From: Artemisia argyi
Taxonomy: Eukaryota; Streptophyta; Magnoliopsida; Asterales; Asteraceae
Reading direction: 5' to 3'
DNA: 64,000 nucleotides
Assembly: GCA_030686995.1 (NCBI GenBank)
Contig: CM060703.1
Location: forward strand, 119,332,861-119,396,860
Shown here: positions 1 through 12,659 of the stretch, in pieces
Layout of the letters: each line of letters starts with the position of its first letter
Numbering within the stretch: position 1 is the first letter of the stretch
Made by a program: the position numbers and the translations under genes
The notes under the pieces: generated by a model
The model's database searches: none
Told to the model about the DNA's origin: nothing
What the model saw: the letters and a program-made list of their open reading frames with translations, nothing else

Positions 1-35
1 GCGTACGTAATTCAATGGGGGCATCTAAAACATAT

Positions 36-36
36 T

Positions 37-75
<39 letters not shown>

Positions 76-447
76 TTATTTATTTATTTTATTTTTATTT
101 TATTTTTATAAAAAAAAAAAAAAAAAAAAATTCTATATAAAAGTGGCTTAGGAAGTAGCTAGCTAGGCCAACAAAAACAAGAGATTACAAAAATTTGGAT
201 AGAGCGTTGCGTCATTAAACCATTCAATCCAATTTAACGAATGTCGTTCCCCCTAGAGTGAATCAAAAGAAAGGAAAGTAACTTGATGTCGTTGAAGTTT
301 AAGCCTTTCCTTGGATTTATTAGTGCGAAGATCATGTCATTCCTATGTCTCCATAGAATCCATAATGTGGTCTGTAAATAGGAAAATATTTCTCTACAAC
401 ACAGTACAAAGAATACTCAGTAGATCATTTTTTACCCACGTTAATAC
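36..447 (-). mobile_element. 3' end of a decayed LINE (zinc-binding RT C-terminus and A-rich tail)
   Basis: Reading the minus strand from about 385 down to 300 gives TLWILWRHRNDMIFALINPR. This resembles the C-terminal zinc-binding region of plant LINE ORF2 proteins, which typically has a W-x-x-W-R-x-R-N-D core. The frame continues to a stop near 240 and is followed by a short 3' UTR and a long A-rich tail, seen on the plus strand as the T-rich run at 40-110. The upstream part of the ORF is not readable. The Copia element at 448 cuts the LINE off, and nothing LINE-like resumes beyond 7336, so the piece was probably already 5'-truncated. Family known, subfamily not. Confidence 0.5.
38..130. repeat. 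Low-complexity T-rich then A-rich tract
   Basis: About 34 T residues, then TTTA/TTTTA repeats, then about 20 A residues. Read on the minus strand this is the probable poly-A tail of the LINE fragment, later expanded by slippage. Confidence 0.85.
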
Positions 448-1117
448 TGTTGGTGGTTATTCGCCCAGAACAGGGTGGAGATAATCAATAGCCTAACTAC
501 GTACCAATTAAGGTTACCGGATATCACTTGGAATCGTGTAATCACTTTCCAAAGTAAACTATTCGACCCTAATGCCTGGGTATCACGAATATCTACTTGG
601 GATAAGACCAAATGTTGTTAGTGATTTAGGCACAAATCAATAACCCTTCGTGTATAAGTGTTGTATGTTTTCTGTGTATCTTTCATGCATAATTTGATCT
701 TCATATATATAGGCATGCAAGATTACTCATCCCTAGTCAATGGAATTAAGAGTGATTAACGGCCCATTAATCCCACTTAATTAGCCTCCATAATAATAGG
801 TATTAGTGGTTACATGACCAATTAAACGTGGTCATGAGTGCAGATGTAACTGTCATTTGAATAGGTCAAATCAGTTACATATAACACTCTATCAGCAGAA
901 ACTCTGCTCATCAGCAGGATCCTGACACTGGTAGCAGGAACCATCAGCAGGAACCTGTACTCAGTAGGAACCATCAGCAGGAACTAGCTATCAGCAGTAT
1001 CCTGCACAACCACTATATGAGTCAGGGTGTTCAGGGACCTGATGGGTGTACACTCCGTACCTCCAAGCCCATTACCAGGTGTGAACAAATCTCACAAGTG
1101 CACTAAATTTTCCAACA
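448..1117 (-). repeat. Copia 3' LTR
   Basis: The sequence matches 6667-7331 nearly base for base. It begins TGTTGG and ends CA on both strands. It contains a block of imperfect ATCAGCAGGAACC-like repeats (about 890-1006) and, read on the minus strand, a TATA-like stretch near 700-712 downstream of those repeats. Confidence 0.97.
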
Positions 1118-1129
1118 ATCCTCCTCAAA
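1118..1129 (-). other. Polypurine tract of the Copia element
   Basis: On the minus strand this reads TTTGAGGAGGAT directly before the 3' LTR, the expected place and composition of the plus-strand primer. Confidence 0.85.
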
Positions 1130-1417
1130 TTTAGTACACTACCTTTGCATGAAAATAACCATAATACAAAACAAGTGCATAAACGAAAATATCATGAGGA
1201 TTGAATTTCCATCTTAGTAAATTACACGTTCAAATATTCGAGAATCAGGGTGTTCTAAGAATTGAACCCTTCAACCCATTTGAATACCTGAAGATAAAAT
1301 ACACACAAGTTTTCCAACACTTAAACACTCCTGACACTATACAAGCCATGTGTCCATATCCAATTCATAAATGTTGTAAAAGCTAAAAGTCTATAGCTTC
1401 CTGAAATGGCAAAACTT

Positions 1418-2381
1418 ATTTTTTGGGTAAAAGGGAGCTTCCACCCTGGTAAAATATATTAACCAATAAAACGTTGAAAGTACAATGGAATGTGGCTGAA
1501 GTGTCACATTAACCTCAAACAACCGCTTGAACTACCCTATATCATTTATGACAGGCCATAAATGTACCACTAGCTACCAACAACTAGAACAACCAAAAAA
1601 CAACACAAGATGACATGCCAATCTTATGATAAAACAAAACAAAATAAAATACTACTTCCCAGCACGTCCTTGAAGCTTGAACTCCTTGAATTGTTCCGGT
1701 AAGTCGTTTACTTGAGCCGCATACTCATCTGAAAAATAATCATCTCCCAAATAATCATTAGGCTCATACACCTCATCTTCATCACTGTCAGAAACAACTA
1801 CTTCACCCACCTTAGAAAATGGGTTACCCATCTTCGATGCAGAAGTACTTGGAGATGGGATAGGATACTGCTCCAACGCCTTTTTTGATATGGACTTACT
1901 AGAAGATGGGACAGTAGACGACTTAGAAGCTTCACCCGGCACCTGCGATTCCATGTTACTAATAGGCTGATCTTGTGACCCCTTACGATTATTAACAAAA
2001 CCAAGAACATCCTCATCCACCAATGACTCCAAGATACCAAAAGAGTTAGAAGACTGTGGGTCCTTACCAGATTTAACATTTGAAGTAGAAGCCTGCTTTA
2101 GACCCTTAGGATCTGAATCTTTCTTGGTATCAACCTGATTAGAAGTTGTCGTGACTTTAGGTCTCCAAAAATTAGCCTTCGGCTTGGAGAGTTTAACCCC
2201 TCCAATTGGCTTTGGTTGAGACGTAGAAACCACACTCTTACCTTTATTCTTACGATTCCTTACCTCAGTGAACCCCTCATCGTTATTAACCACTTGAATC
2301 GATGCATTAGTCACCACATTAGATACCTTATGAACCACCTCTTTCACTTGCTTTGGACACTCACTAAGCGTTGGTTGAAGC
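1418..2381 (-). mobile_element. LINE-like insertion inside the Copia 3' region
   Basis: The ten bases GGCAAAACTT occur at 1408-1417 and again at 2382-2391. The left copy directly abuts a short A-run (minus strand) that follows the sequence TTTTACCC. That is the layout expected for target-primed insertion: 5' end at 2381, poly-A at about 1418-1424, exact target duplication. The body holds the tail of a LINE ORF1-type protein (1652-2381) followed directly by about 230 bp of 3' UTR, with no ORF2. A 5'-truncated LINE would normally lack ORF1 and keep the end of ORF2, so this is either an internally deleted, non-autonomous LINE or a copied chimeric transcript. Confidence 0.6.
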
Positions 2382-2401
2382 GGCAAAACTTCAACATTCA
2401 C
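1652..2401 (-). pseudogene. C-terminal tail of a LINE ORF1 (gag-like) protein
   Basis: The frame is open for 249 codons but starts at a GTG; no ATG precedes it in frame before a stop, so it is a fragment without its own start. The first few codons derive from the Copia host sequence. The N-terminal part carries NDEGFTEVRNRKNKGK, then a serine- and lysine-rich low-complexity linker, a short SFGILESLVDEDVLG block, and an acidic tail (SDSDEDEVYEPNDYLGDDYF) ending in QGRAGK. This linker-plus-acidic-tail layout resembles the C-terminal half of ORF1 proteins of plant LINEs; the DUF4283 and zinc-knuckle part is missing. It lies in sense with Copia pol, but the flanking 10-bp duplication argues that it is an insertion, not a Copia accessory gene. 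Confidence 0.5.
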
Positions 2402-2607
2402 ATAGGTGGTTCCTCTTTATTCATGCTCCTGCTAAGCACTTTTTCAAAGAAAATTAACCATTAAGAAGTAGTGACTTCATCCTCCTTTCAGCAGGTTCCA
2501 AGCACAAACCTTGGGATGTTTGTAAAACATGTGCTTCAGTACACTGAACGTTCAGCTTTCCACATTGAACTCAGCTCCCAATTTTCCTCAGGAGGGAGTT
2601 GGGTATC

Positions 2608-5310
2608 CTAGCATTCAGTGACCAAGTTGGACTTTAAACCCATCCCTTTAGCAGACTTTATAACCAAGTCTCTAGCCAGACCCTTCGTCAAGTGATCAGC
2701 TAAGTTCTGTTGAGATCTTACAAACTCTATAGATACCACCCCATTCATGATAAGCTCACGAATCATGCTATGTCTGACACCTAAGTGTCTAGACTTCCCA
2801 TTGTACATCTGGCTATAAGCCTTTGCCAATGTAGCAGCACTATCACACCGGATAGAAATAGGTGCTATAGGTTTAGGCCACAATGGAATCTCAAGAAGCA
2901 AGTTTCTCAACCATTCAGCTTCTTTACCAGCAGCTGCTAGAGCCACAAATTCAGATTCCATTGTTGAACTGGTGATACAAGTTTGCTTCTTGGATGCCCA
3001 AGAAATTGCACCTCCACCAAGTAGGAATACCCAGCTACTGGTAGACGAATTGTCTTCAGTGTTACTGATCCAACTTGCATCAGTGTATCCTTCCAACACT
3101 GAAGGATAACCAGTATACGAGAGACTATAGTCCATAGTTCTCTTCAAATACTTCAGTACCCTCTGAATTGCTTGCGAGTGCTGAGCACTAGGATTACTAG
3201 TATACCTGCTCAGTTTACCCACAGCAAAAGCAATGTCAGGCCTTGTACAACTCATGGCATACATCAGGCAGCCAATCACCCTGGAATACTCAAGTTGAGA
3301 TACAGCTTTGCCAGTATTAAGCATAAGCTTCTCAGTGGTATCCATAGGAGTACTCACTGGAGTACAATCAAAGCAATTAAATTTCTTCAGTACCTTCTCA
3401 ATGTAATGAGATTGAGAAATTGATATACCATTGCTTTCATGTTTAATCGTTATACCAAGGATAACATCAGCCTCCCCCATGTCCTTCATGGAGAACCTTG
3501 ATGACAAAAATTCCTTTGTCCGGTCAACTTGATTTTGGTCAGTGCCAAAGATCAACATGTCATCAACATATAGGCAAATGATGACTCCTTTACCAGATTC
3601 ATCAAATTTGCTATATACACATTTGTCAGCCTGGTTAAGAACATAACCATTAGACAAAACCACTTCATCAAATTTTTGATGCCATTGCTTAGGTGCCTGT
3701 TTCAGTCCATATAAAGACTTAATCAGTTTGGACACCTTGTTTTCATTGCCAGGCAAGATGAAGCCCTGGGGTTGGTTCATATAGACCTCCTCATCCAATT
3801 CACCATTCAAGAAAGCTGTCTTCACATCCATCTGATGAATAATCAGATTGTGAATTGATGCCAAAGCAATCAGCAGCCTGATGGTACTGATACGTGACAC
3901 AGGGGCATAAATATCAAAGTAGTCTATCCCTGACTTTTGTTTAAAGCCCTGAATGACTAGTCTAGCCTTGAACTTTTCAATAGTTCCATCTACCTTCATT
4001 TTCCTTTTGAAAATCCATTTGCAACCAAGAGGTTTGCAACCTGGTGGTAGATCAACCAACACCCAAGTGTTGTTGCCCATGATGGACTCAATCTCATCAT
4101 TTATTGCCTCTTTCCAGAAAGCAACATCCTGGGACTTCATTGCTTCTTCAAATGTTTTGGGATCATCCTCAACAATGAAGCAATAGGAATATTGGTCAGA
4201 GACCTCATTCCTTGTACCTTCAATTAAGTATAATTGAAACTCAGGTCCAAATGACTTTAGAGTCCTGACCCTTTTGCTCTTCCTGAGCTCAGGTTCAGGT
4301 TGTTGAACCACAACCTCATCAGGGGCCTGAGATGATAATTCATCAGGGACCTCTGATACACCAATGTCATCAATTCCATTTGGAATCCTATGACTTGGTC
4401 TAGGGACTGATGAGAATCTATTCTCATCAAATAGTGCATCCCTTGATTCAATTATTGAGTTAATTGAAACATATTCATTAGGTTCAATAACATAGAACCT
4501 GTATACCTTGGAATGCTCAGCATATCCAACAAAGATGCAATCAATGCCTCTTTCACCCAGAGTTTTTAACTTTGGATCAGGGAGTCTTACAACTGCCCTA
4601 CAACCCCAAACCCTGAGATAATTCAGGTTGGGTTTCTTTTTAATCCAGAGTTCATAAGGAGTAACCTTGTTCCTTTTGTTGGGAACCCTATTAAGTAAAT
4701 AGCAAGCTATTAACATAGCTTCACCCCAGAACCCTTGACTCAATCCTGAATAGGACAACATGGAATTAACCATCTCCTTCAGTACCCTGTTCTTCCTTTC
4801 AGAGATACCATTTTGTTGAGGAGTATAGGGAGCAGTCGTTTCATGGATTATACCAACAGACTGAAAATACAGAGTATCCATGTACTCACCTCCCCTATCA
4901 GTCCTGAATCTTTTGATCAGTGACCCAAGTTGCAACTCAACTTCAGTTTTAAATACTTTGAATTTATCTAAAGCTTCATCCTTGGTATGTAATAGATACA
5001 CATAACAAAACCTAGAAGCATCATCAATAAATGTCACAAAGTACTTCTTGTTCCCCAAAGAGGGAGTGACATGCAAATCACACAGGTCACTGTGTATAAG
5101 CTCTAAGAGCTCAGTCTCACGTTTAACACCCTGAAAAGGTTTCTTAGTTATTTTGGTCAACATGCAAGTCTTACACTTTTCAGTGTCCATGTCAAATGCT
5201 GGGATTAACCCATCCTTAGACATGTCTTGCATCCTTTTAAAATGTACATGGCCAAGTCTAGCATGCCACAGGGTAGACTCATTCAGTTTAAAGGTTGATA
5301 AAAAGGCTGA
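2608..5310 (-). pseudogene. Copia pol: integrase, reverse transcriptase, RNase H
   Basis: A single frame of 874 codons reads from Met at 5232 to the stop at 2608, and the same frame extends upstream through the pre-integrase motif LWHARLGH. Counting from Met 5232: integrase core with acidic residues in IHSDLC (about 49), TDRGGEY (about 113) and NGISERKNR (about 145); RT from about 385 with [12 protein letters not shown] (about 468) and catalytic YVDD at 555-558; RNase H with YTDAS (about 718), TMESEF (about 760) and RCDSAA (about 797). Length and order fit a complete Copia int-RT-RH. The enzyme copies element RNA to DNA and integrates it. The frame is separated from gag-protease by a one-base shift near 5300, so the polyprotein cannot be made as such. 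Confidence 0.95.
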
Positions 5311-6638
5311 ATTAGCAATGTCAGGACAACATTAAGCCTGAACATTTGATTACACAAATAGCCAAAACCAATAAACACACCATGTTTGGACAATATAAAT
5401 TTATCAGATTCAATAACTTGTTTATATCCATGATTATTCAAAACATTACTTGAAACCAAGTTCTTCCTTATATCAGGAACATGAATAACATTAAACAAAG
5501 TTACAATCTTTCCAGAACTAAAATTAAGATCTATACAACCACGACCATGCACCAAAGCTGTTGACTCATTTCCCATGTGACGAATAGAACCATCATTCAG
5601 TGACTCGTAAGTCTTGAACCATCTTCTATCTTTGCACACATGAAAAGTTGATCCAGAGTCAACCCACCACGAAACATCATCATCCTGCACATAGTTAGAT
5701 TCAGATACATATGTAACATAATAAACCTGAAGAGATTCATTAAACATATTCTGACCTTTCAGTGAGTTGGCAGAACCACCACTCCCTGAACCACTAGTGC
5801 CTGAACCATTGGTTTTACCACCAACCTTAACACCTTTGCAATCCCTTTTAATGTGACCAGATTTGCCACATTTCCAACAAGTAGGTGTTGCCTTCTTGTT
5901 AGGATCATCTCTTGTGTTATCCTGATGTTTACGTTTGCCTTTGTTGTCATTGTACCTGGTGGAATTGTTATGTTCCACCATATTGACAACATGTGCACCA
6001 GTAGCATTGCTACTCTTTGGCTTGTCATTATCCTGCGCCCTGAGGGAATCCTCAATACGCAAATGACTACCCAACTGAACAAGTGTCAGTTCTTCCTTCT
6101 TATGTTTCAAGGCATGCTTGAAATCTTTCCAAGAAGGAGGGAGTTTGTCAATGATACAAGAGACTGAAATAGCCTCATCCATGTTCATTTTATGTTGTGT
6201 AAACCTTCCAAGTATTCCAAGAAGTTCATTGTATTGTTCCATGACTGGTCTTGAATCAGTCATTTTGTAATTTGTGAAATTACTTACAAGAAACTTCTTA
6301 CTTGAAGCATCCCCAGCCATATATTTGGCATCCAAGGAATCCCAAAGTTATTTGGAAGATTCAACGTTCTGATAAATGTCAAAGAGAGAATCAGACATAC
6401 CATTGAGAATCAAACCTCTGCATACATAGTCATCATTCTCCCATTTGCTTCTTTTCCTTATCTGTTCCACAGTAGCATCATCCCCATGATCCTCAGGAAT
6501 AGCAGTGCTTAGAACATACACCACATTCATGCTTGAAAGCAAGAAGTGTATCTTCTTTTGCCATCTTCTGAAATCAACACCTTCAAACTTTTCCAATTTG
6601 GAAAAATTAGCAGCCATATGCCTCATAGCAGTAGCCAT
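5283..6638 (-). pseudogene. Copia gag and protease, interrupted by one stop codon
   Basis: The start is an ATG at 6638, 28 bp inside the 5' LTR edge. The first 96 codons (MATAMRHMAANFSKLEKFEG...) end at TAA (6348-6350); the next residues in the same frame (LWDSLDAKYMAGDASSKKF) continue the same gag domain, so one nonsense mutation splits it. The second part has a zinc knuckle CWKCGKSGHIKRDC (CX2CX4HX4C) and an aspartic protease active site WWVDSGSTFH. The frame runs out at 5283 after a one-base loss near 5300. Gag packages the element RNA; the protease cleaves the polyprotein. The break suggests this copy would need helper proteins. Confidence 0.93.
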
Positions 6639-6666
6639 TGATTATCACAAAATAGTTTACTTTGAT

Positions 6667-7331
6667 TGTTGGTGGTTATTCGCCCAGAACAGGGTGGAGA
6701 TAATCAATAGCCTAACTACGTACCAATTAAGGTTATCGGATATCACTTGGAATCGTGTAATCACTTTCCAAAGTAAACTATTCGACCCTAATGCCTGGGT
6801 ATCACGAATATCTACTTGGGATAAGACCAAATATTGTTAGTGGTTTAGGCACAAATCAATAACCCTTCGTGTATAAGTGTTGTATGTTTTCTGTGTATCT
6901 TTCATGCATAATTTGATCTTCCTATATATAGGCAAGATTACTCATCCCTAGTCAATGGAATTAAGAGTGATTAACGGCCCATTAATCCCACTTAATTAGC
7001 CTCCATAATAATAGGTATTAGTGGTTACATGACCAATTAAACGTGGTCATGCGTGCAGATGTAACTGTCATTTGAATAGGTCAAATCAGTTACATATAAC
7101 TCTCTATCAGCAGAAACTCTGCTCATCAGCAGGATCCTGACACTGGTAGCAGGAACCATCAGCAGGAACCTGTACTCAGTAGGAACCATCAGCAGGAACT
7201 AGCTATCAGCAGTATCCTGCACAACCACTATATGAGTCAGGGTGTTCAGGACCTGATGGGTCTACACTTCGTACCTCCAAGCCCATTACCAGGTGTGAAC
7301 AAATCCCACAAGTGCACTAAATTTTCCAACA
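6667..7331 (-). repeat. Copia 5' LTR
   Basis: This is the promoter-bearing LTR for the minus-strand element. It has the same subrepeats at about 7107-7221 and a TATATATAG stretch near 6923-6931. Immediately internal (6640-6666) I do not see the TGGTATCAGAGC primer site common in plants; the sequence there reads ATCAAAGTAAAC on the minus strand, so the primer is unassigned. Confidence 0.97.
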
Positions 7332-7336
7332 AATAC

Positions 7337-7889
7337 AAAATTTATGTTCTTGACTGATCACGCAATATATACTACATTTTATTAAGTTATTAATAATATT
7401 ATAAACTAATATACTCCATTAAATATATTAAATTACAACCAATGGAAGATTATGATTCCGATCAAGCTTTTCTATTATAAAATACGTACGATGATATTAA
7501 CTTTTTGGACGATATTATATCAATAATAAATGTTATTTTCTGGCTGCAACCCTAATTATAAATAACTTTAAGCAACAAGACATCAGAGCCCCTCTTGGCT
7601 CAAAACCAGTTAGTAGAAAAAAGGGTCACATGAATGAAAAGTTATAGGATAATACTAATTTATTTGCTAAGACTTAAAATCATCAATAAAACCGAATAGT
7701 ATGTCAAGTTGGACCGTTGTGGGGTTGCAATTTCCAAGGCTTGGGCGTTGGGGCTGCGTTTCAACGCAAGTTACCATGCCAACTTGCGTTACAATGTGAA
7801 TGTACAAAATTATAAAAATATATATATTAAAAAAAAAAGAGAGAAAAAATCAAAACACCCCAACAGTTATTACTAGCAACGGGTAGTTT

Positions 7890-7893
<4 letters not shown>
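7337..7893. other. AT-rich non-coding stretch right of the Copia element
   Basis: There is no readable frame. A short A-run lies near 7829. It does not continue the LINE found at 36-447, although it should if the LINE had extended past the Copia insertion point. Confidence 0.6.

Positions 7894-7948
<55 letters not shown>
7894..7948. repeat. (TA)n microsatellite
   Basis: About 27 uninterrupted TA units. Confidence 0.98.
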
Positions 7949-7949
<1 letters not shown>

Positions 7950-7951
<2 letters not shown>

Positions 7952-8470
7952 CCTATATAATACAAGGTTGTCCTACTATTTCTCCCTTAAAAAATCTAAT
8001 CAATTGACACATGAAAACCCTTCATTTTTCGTGACCGTAGATTGTGTACAACCATTTTTGGGCGGAACTCCTAATTCGACCTTCATTCTCAACATTTCAC
8101 AACAAACAAAAAACACACACAACTCCCTTTCTCCCTTCTTCTCCCTCTCCCTCAAACTCTAACCGGAAAAGTAAAAAACAATAACATATCTGCCCATCAT
8201 CAATCGAAATGTAAAAAATAATACCAGATCCGTGGAACATAAATCAAAATTTCAGAAAACCCCCCAAACACAAACCCTAAAAACTCCAAAAACTCTCAAG
8301 ATAATCAGAAACCTGTTTTCAATCACAAACCATGAATAAAAAAAAACACATAAAAAATCCGAATGGAATCAACCCACGCCATTATGAATCACAAACCACA
8401 CAATACCCACACAAATGATCTAGCTGATTCAAAGAGCTATTCAATCATCAAAGATCCTACATGTGGTATG
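7950..8470 (+). promoter_or_regulatory. Possible promoter and 5' UTR of a decayed or captured gene
   Basis: CTATATAATAC at about 7955 is a good TATA box. It is followed by CT-rich leader sequence (TCTCCCTTCTTCTCCCTCTCCCTC around 8128-8151), typical of plant 5' UTRs, then an A-rich leader and a possible splice donor near 8465 (CATGTGGTATG). A T-rich, intron-like stretch follows. No convincing first coding exon is visible, so this is only a promoter-like arrangement. Confidence 0.25.
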
Positions 8471-10300
8471 TTTACATGTTTAATTCATTATATTGTGTAT
8501 TAATTGTATCAATTGACCAATTTTTGAATTTGATTTTTAGGGTTTTTTGAATTTTGGGTTTTTTTCGAATTCATAGTTTTTATTGTGATAATTGATGCCT
8601 AATTCGAGGTACTATCAATTAGAGGTTTTTTCGAATTGATGTTTTTTTCGAATTACATGTTTCTATGTTAACCAAGGTGATGTTAATGTTTTTGTTTTTT
8701 GTTTTTTGTTTTTTTTTTATTGATGATAATAAAGATGTTGTTTGGGATTGCATATTTGTAATTGGTTAAAAAGGGGCTATCTGGAATTGCTACTCCTATA
8801 ATTGTATGAGTGCTTGGGTTTGCTTATAGAAGTGCTTATCTGTTTATTGCAAATAAGCAGTTTTGAGTGTTTTTGTAATACTTTGTCTGTTTATAGTTTG
8901 TGTCTGTACGTAGTAAATAAGCAATTAAAAATAGATAGTCGGTTGCTTGCATTCTTAAGCAAATAAGCAGCTTCAAATAAACAATTCCACACATCCTTTA
9001 AACTTTAAATAGATAAGCTATAAAATTCGTCAAAATAACTGCTGGGTTATCTTCAATATTTTTCCGGACATATGAACTTATAGGTTATCTTCAATATTTA
9101 TCGTTCTTATGTCATAGTAAGATCCAATTATTAAATGATCCCATCAAAATTTGACCCGTGTTATTTACACGTGTAATTGTAAGAAATGCTTATGTCGCTT
9201 TAAAGGTTTCTTGATTATTGAGTTGTAGACTCTAGCTATTTGAAACTAGAAATAACATATGTTTCTAGGTTAAGTTGGTGTTTGTATTTAGGTGAAAAGA
9301 TAGAATACATAAATTAATAGTAATCTATTGAATACATAAATTGCTCGGCAGAAACATATGAAGCACATTATTTGGGCGGGTAAGTAGAATTATGCTAAGT
9401 TTGATCAATTGTTAAAGGTAACCAATCACTTAATTCATGTGTAGTACTTTAGATGATCCAATTGCTTATAATCTCAAAGTAATACGCGATAAAAAGAAGC
9501 GATTCGAAACACCCTTTTTGGTTAGCCTCTGATGTGATGCATATCTAAAAGTGTGAAAGTGATTATATAGTGGTGCTTGGATGAGATTTTCTTGATTAAA
9601 TTTGTAGAAGATTTAAGTAAGCACTAAATTGTAGACAACTTAATTGCTTTCAACTTTTATATTGAAAATTGACGTTGCATATGTTTTATTTAATAATTTT
9701 GTATATACTTTGCTCTGGATAATGGCTTTTTAAATTTTGTAAACCGCTAAAAGAGAAACTAAAGTTTAGTGCTCATAAAGCAAACCAACAAGTGTTTTAT
9801 CTGAAAAAGAATAAAAAAAATGCCCCTGCTTTATAAATTCAAATTCTGTTTTGGCCAAAAAGCTTTTCTAAAAGTGATGAGGTATCTTAGAAGCTGGTTA
9901 ATACAAGTATTATTAGTTGTTTCTTGGCATATTGTTTTACTTGTGGAGTCTTTATATTATGTTTTGTTATTGTTTTGCTTTCATTTTAAGGTTGAAAAGG
10001 GGTGGTTACTTTTGTATAGTTATGTTAATTTTTTCTTTACATGTTTTTTATTAACGTTAGTAAAATATTTTTGTCGCTTTTTCTTTACACGTCTTTGTGA
10101 ATGTTTTGAATATTGTTGCTTACTTTTAGTACTTGGCTTTGTATTTGTGAAATAAACTTCACATGTTTTTTTTTTTTTCTTCAGGACAATGTCTTTGTGA
10201 ATGTTGTGGCCTTAATGTTTGCTTATCACAAAATCTAATGTTTGCTTCTTTTTGGCTTTGACTTTGATGTAGTTTGTGATGATATTGTTAAAAGAATATA
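8471..10300 (+). other. T-rich intron-like sequence without genes
   Basis: Composition is strongly T-biased, with runs such as GTTTTTTGTTTTTTGTTTTTTTTTT near 8690. A 111-codon open stretch at 9820-10155 is hydrophobic simply because of TTT and TTA codons and has no domain; I do not call it a gene. Confidence 0.5.
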
Positions 10301-10311
10301 ACCTTTTTTTA

Positions 10312-10800
10312 GATGAACAATGTACAAAAATAAAGAAGGTAATTCAGCATCTTAGGTTGGAAAGAATGTGTTTATGTAATGGAGATCCTTTTAAAGATGA
10401 TTGGTGGAAATGCTATTATAACTACGATAAGTCAGCAATCTCTGCTTTTTATTAATAGTTTTCTGATTTGAACATGTTTATTATGCATATTGTGACATGG
10501 TGCCAAAATATAATGCAGGTTACTCTAATGCAAAGCAAGAAGAAATTGAAGATTTTCACTCGAGCTTGAAACCTATCTACAGGTCATGCTCACCTATGAA
10601 AGACAATTGACAAAATGCTAAAAGATGATATTTTCAATCATTTTGCTGCTGTTTGTGATGAACAATGCAGCCATCATGGTGGGGTATGTGATAACAGGGT
10701 GTGCGAATTTCGTTGCTCTGACTATGCGGGCTACATTTGTCAAAACAACTCATTGCAGACTGTTGCCAGACAACAACACACGACATGTAATATATAAAGG
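10312..10800 (+). pseudogene. Exon-like fragments with a cysteine-rich EGF-like segment
   Basis: Three short coding-like blocks lie in order. The first (about 10353-10455) reads CLCNGDPFKDDWWKCYYNYD. The second (about 10519-10581) is bounded by a TGCAG acceptor and an ACAG/GT donor. The third (about 10615-10797) contains CSHHGGVCDN and CEFRCSDYAGYICQN, a closely spaced cysteine pattern resembling an EGF-like or cysteine-rich extracellular module. Separation by AG and GT boundaries suggests a spliced gene, but frames do not join cleanly. I do not recognise the parent gene with certainty. The block may be host sequence captured by the Helitron further right, or a relic gene. Confidence 0.3.
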
Positions 10801-11381
10801 GGATCTCAAGGTACCTAATGTTTAACTCTAAACGCCTAATGGATGTGATTATTTAAACAAAAGGCTCAGGTAAAAGAAAAATGGATATATTCCTATCGTT
10901 CTTCAGGTTTGGCTCGAAAAAAATGAATATATTCCTAAAGATTATTCATTGTCAAGACCTAAAAGTATTACTAATTACACCATTGTCACCCATATATTCA
11001 TAAAGTATAAACTCTTTTGTTCGTAGTAATCTTTTTCCTATACGTTTGAAGCTCATAAGAAAAGTAAACTTAAGTGCACTCACCCCTTGACTTTATAGTT
11101 CATCGTAATTCATGACCCAAAATTTTGCATTATTAGTTAATGACTCCTTTAATCTGGCATTTTCTTTGATCATAGAGAACAAAGGTTTTATGTGTAATGT
11201 TTAAAGGAAATGGTACCAATTATGCTCGCATTTCAGGTTCGTGTTATATAGAAATTGGAAGTGGCCATTTCAACTAAGTTTTGTAGTAAAGGGTCAAACG
11301 GGTACAATATAAAGTATGTCTAAAGTGTCTACTGATTTGTTTGCATATGGTGATGGTCATTTTACACACTCAAACTGTATA
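10801..11381. other. Non-coding stretch
   Basis: No frame or repeat is recognised. It ends at the first copy of a 23-bp direct repeat. Confidence 0.5.
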
Positions 11382-11404
11382 TAGATAGGTCAAGATGGTG
11401 ATAC
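11382..11404 (+). repeat. 23-bp direct repeat, left copy
   Basis: TAGATAGGTCAAGATGG and the next six bases are identical to 12899-12921. The two copies bracket the microsatellite and foldback block. Confidence 0.8.
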
Positions 11405-11499
11405 AAGAATGTATAAAGTGTTGATGGTCACTTTCAATAGTACAATATAGACCGTCAGCAAACCCAATCCACAGACCGTGTATGTAGTTTTACAGTTAT

Positions 11500-12651
<1,152 letters not shown>

Positions 12652-12659
12652 CTTTTTTC

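Larger units (their letters stand above)
448..7331 (-). mobile_element. Complete Ty1/copia LTR retrotransposon
   Basis: Two LTRs (448-1117 and 6667-7331) enclose an internal domain whose ORFs run on the minus strand in the order gag, protease, integrase, RT, RNase H, which is the Copia order. LTRs begin TG and end CA. The 5-bp target duplication AATAC is present at 443-447 and 7332-7336, so the insertion boundaries are exact. By eye the LTRs differ at roughly ten positions plus small indels, about 1.5 percent, so this is a fairly recent insertion. It is not autonomous now: gag has a nonsense codon at 6348-6350 and the protease-integrase junction is frameshifted near 5300. A LINE-derived piece (1418-2381) lies in its 3' non-coding part. 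Confidence 0.97.

Noticed and set aside
9820..10155. 111-codon hydrophobic open frame that looks like a membrane protein
   Set aside because: The hydrophobicity comes from T-rich intron-like sequence; there is no start context, domain or conserved feature.
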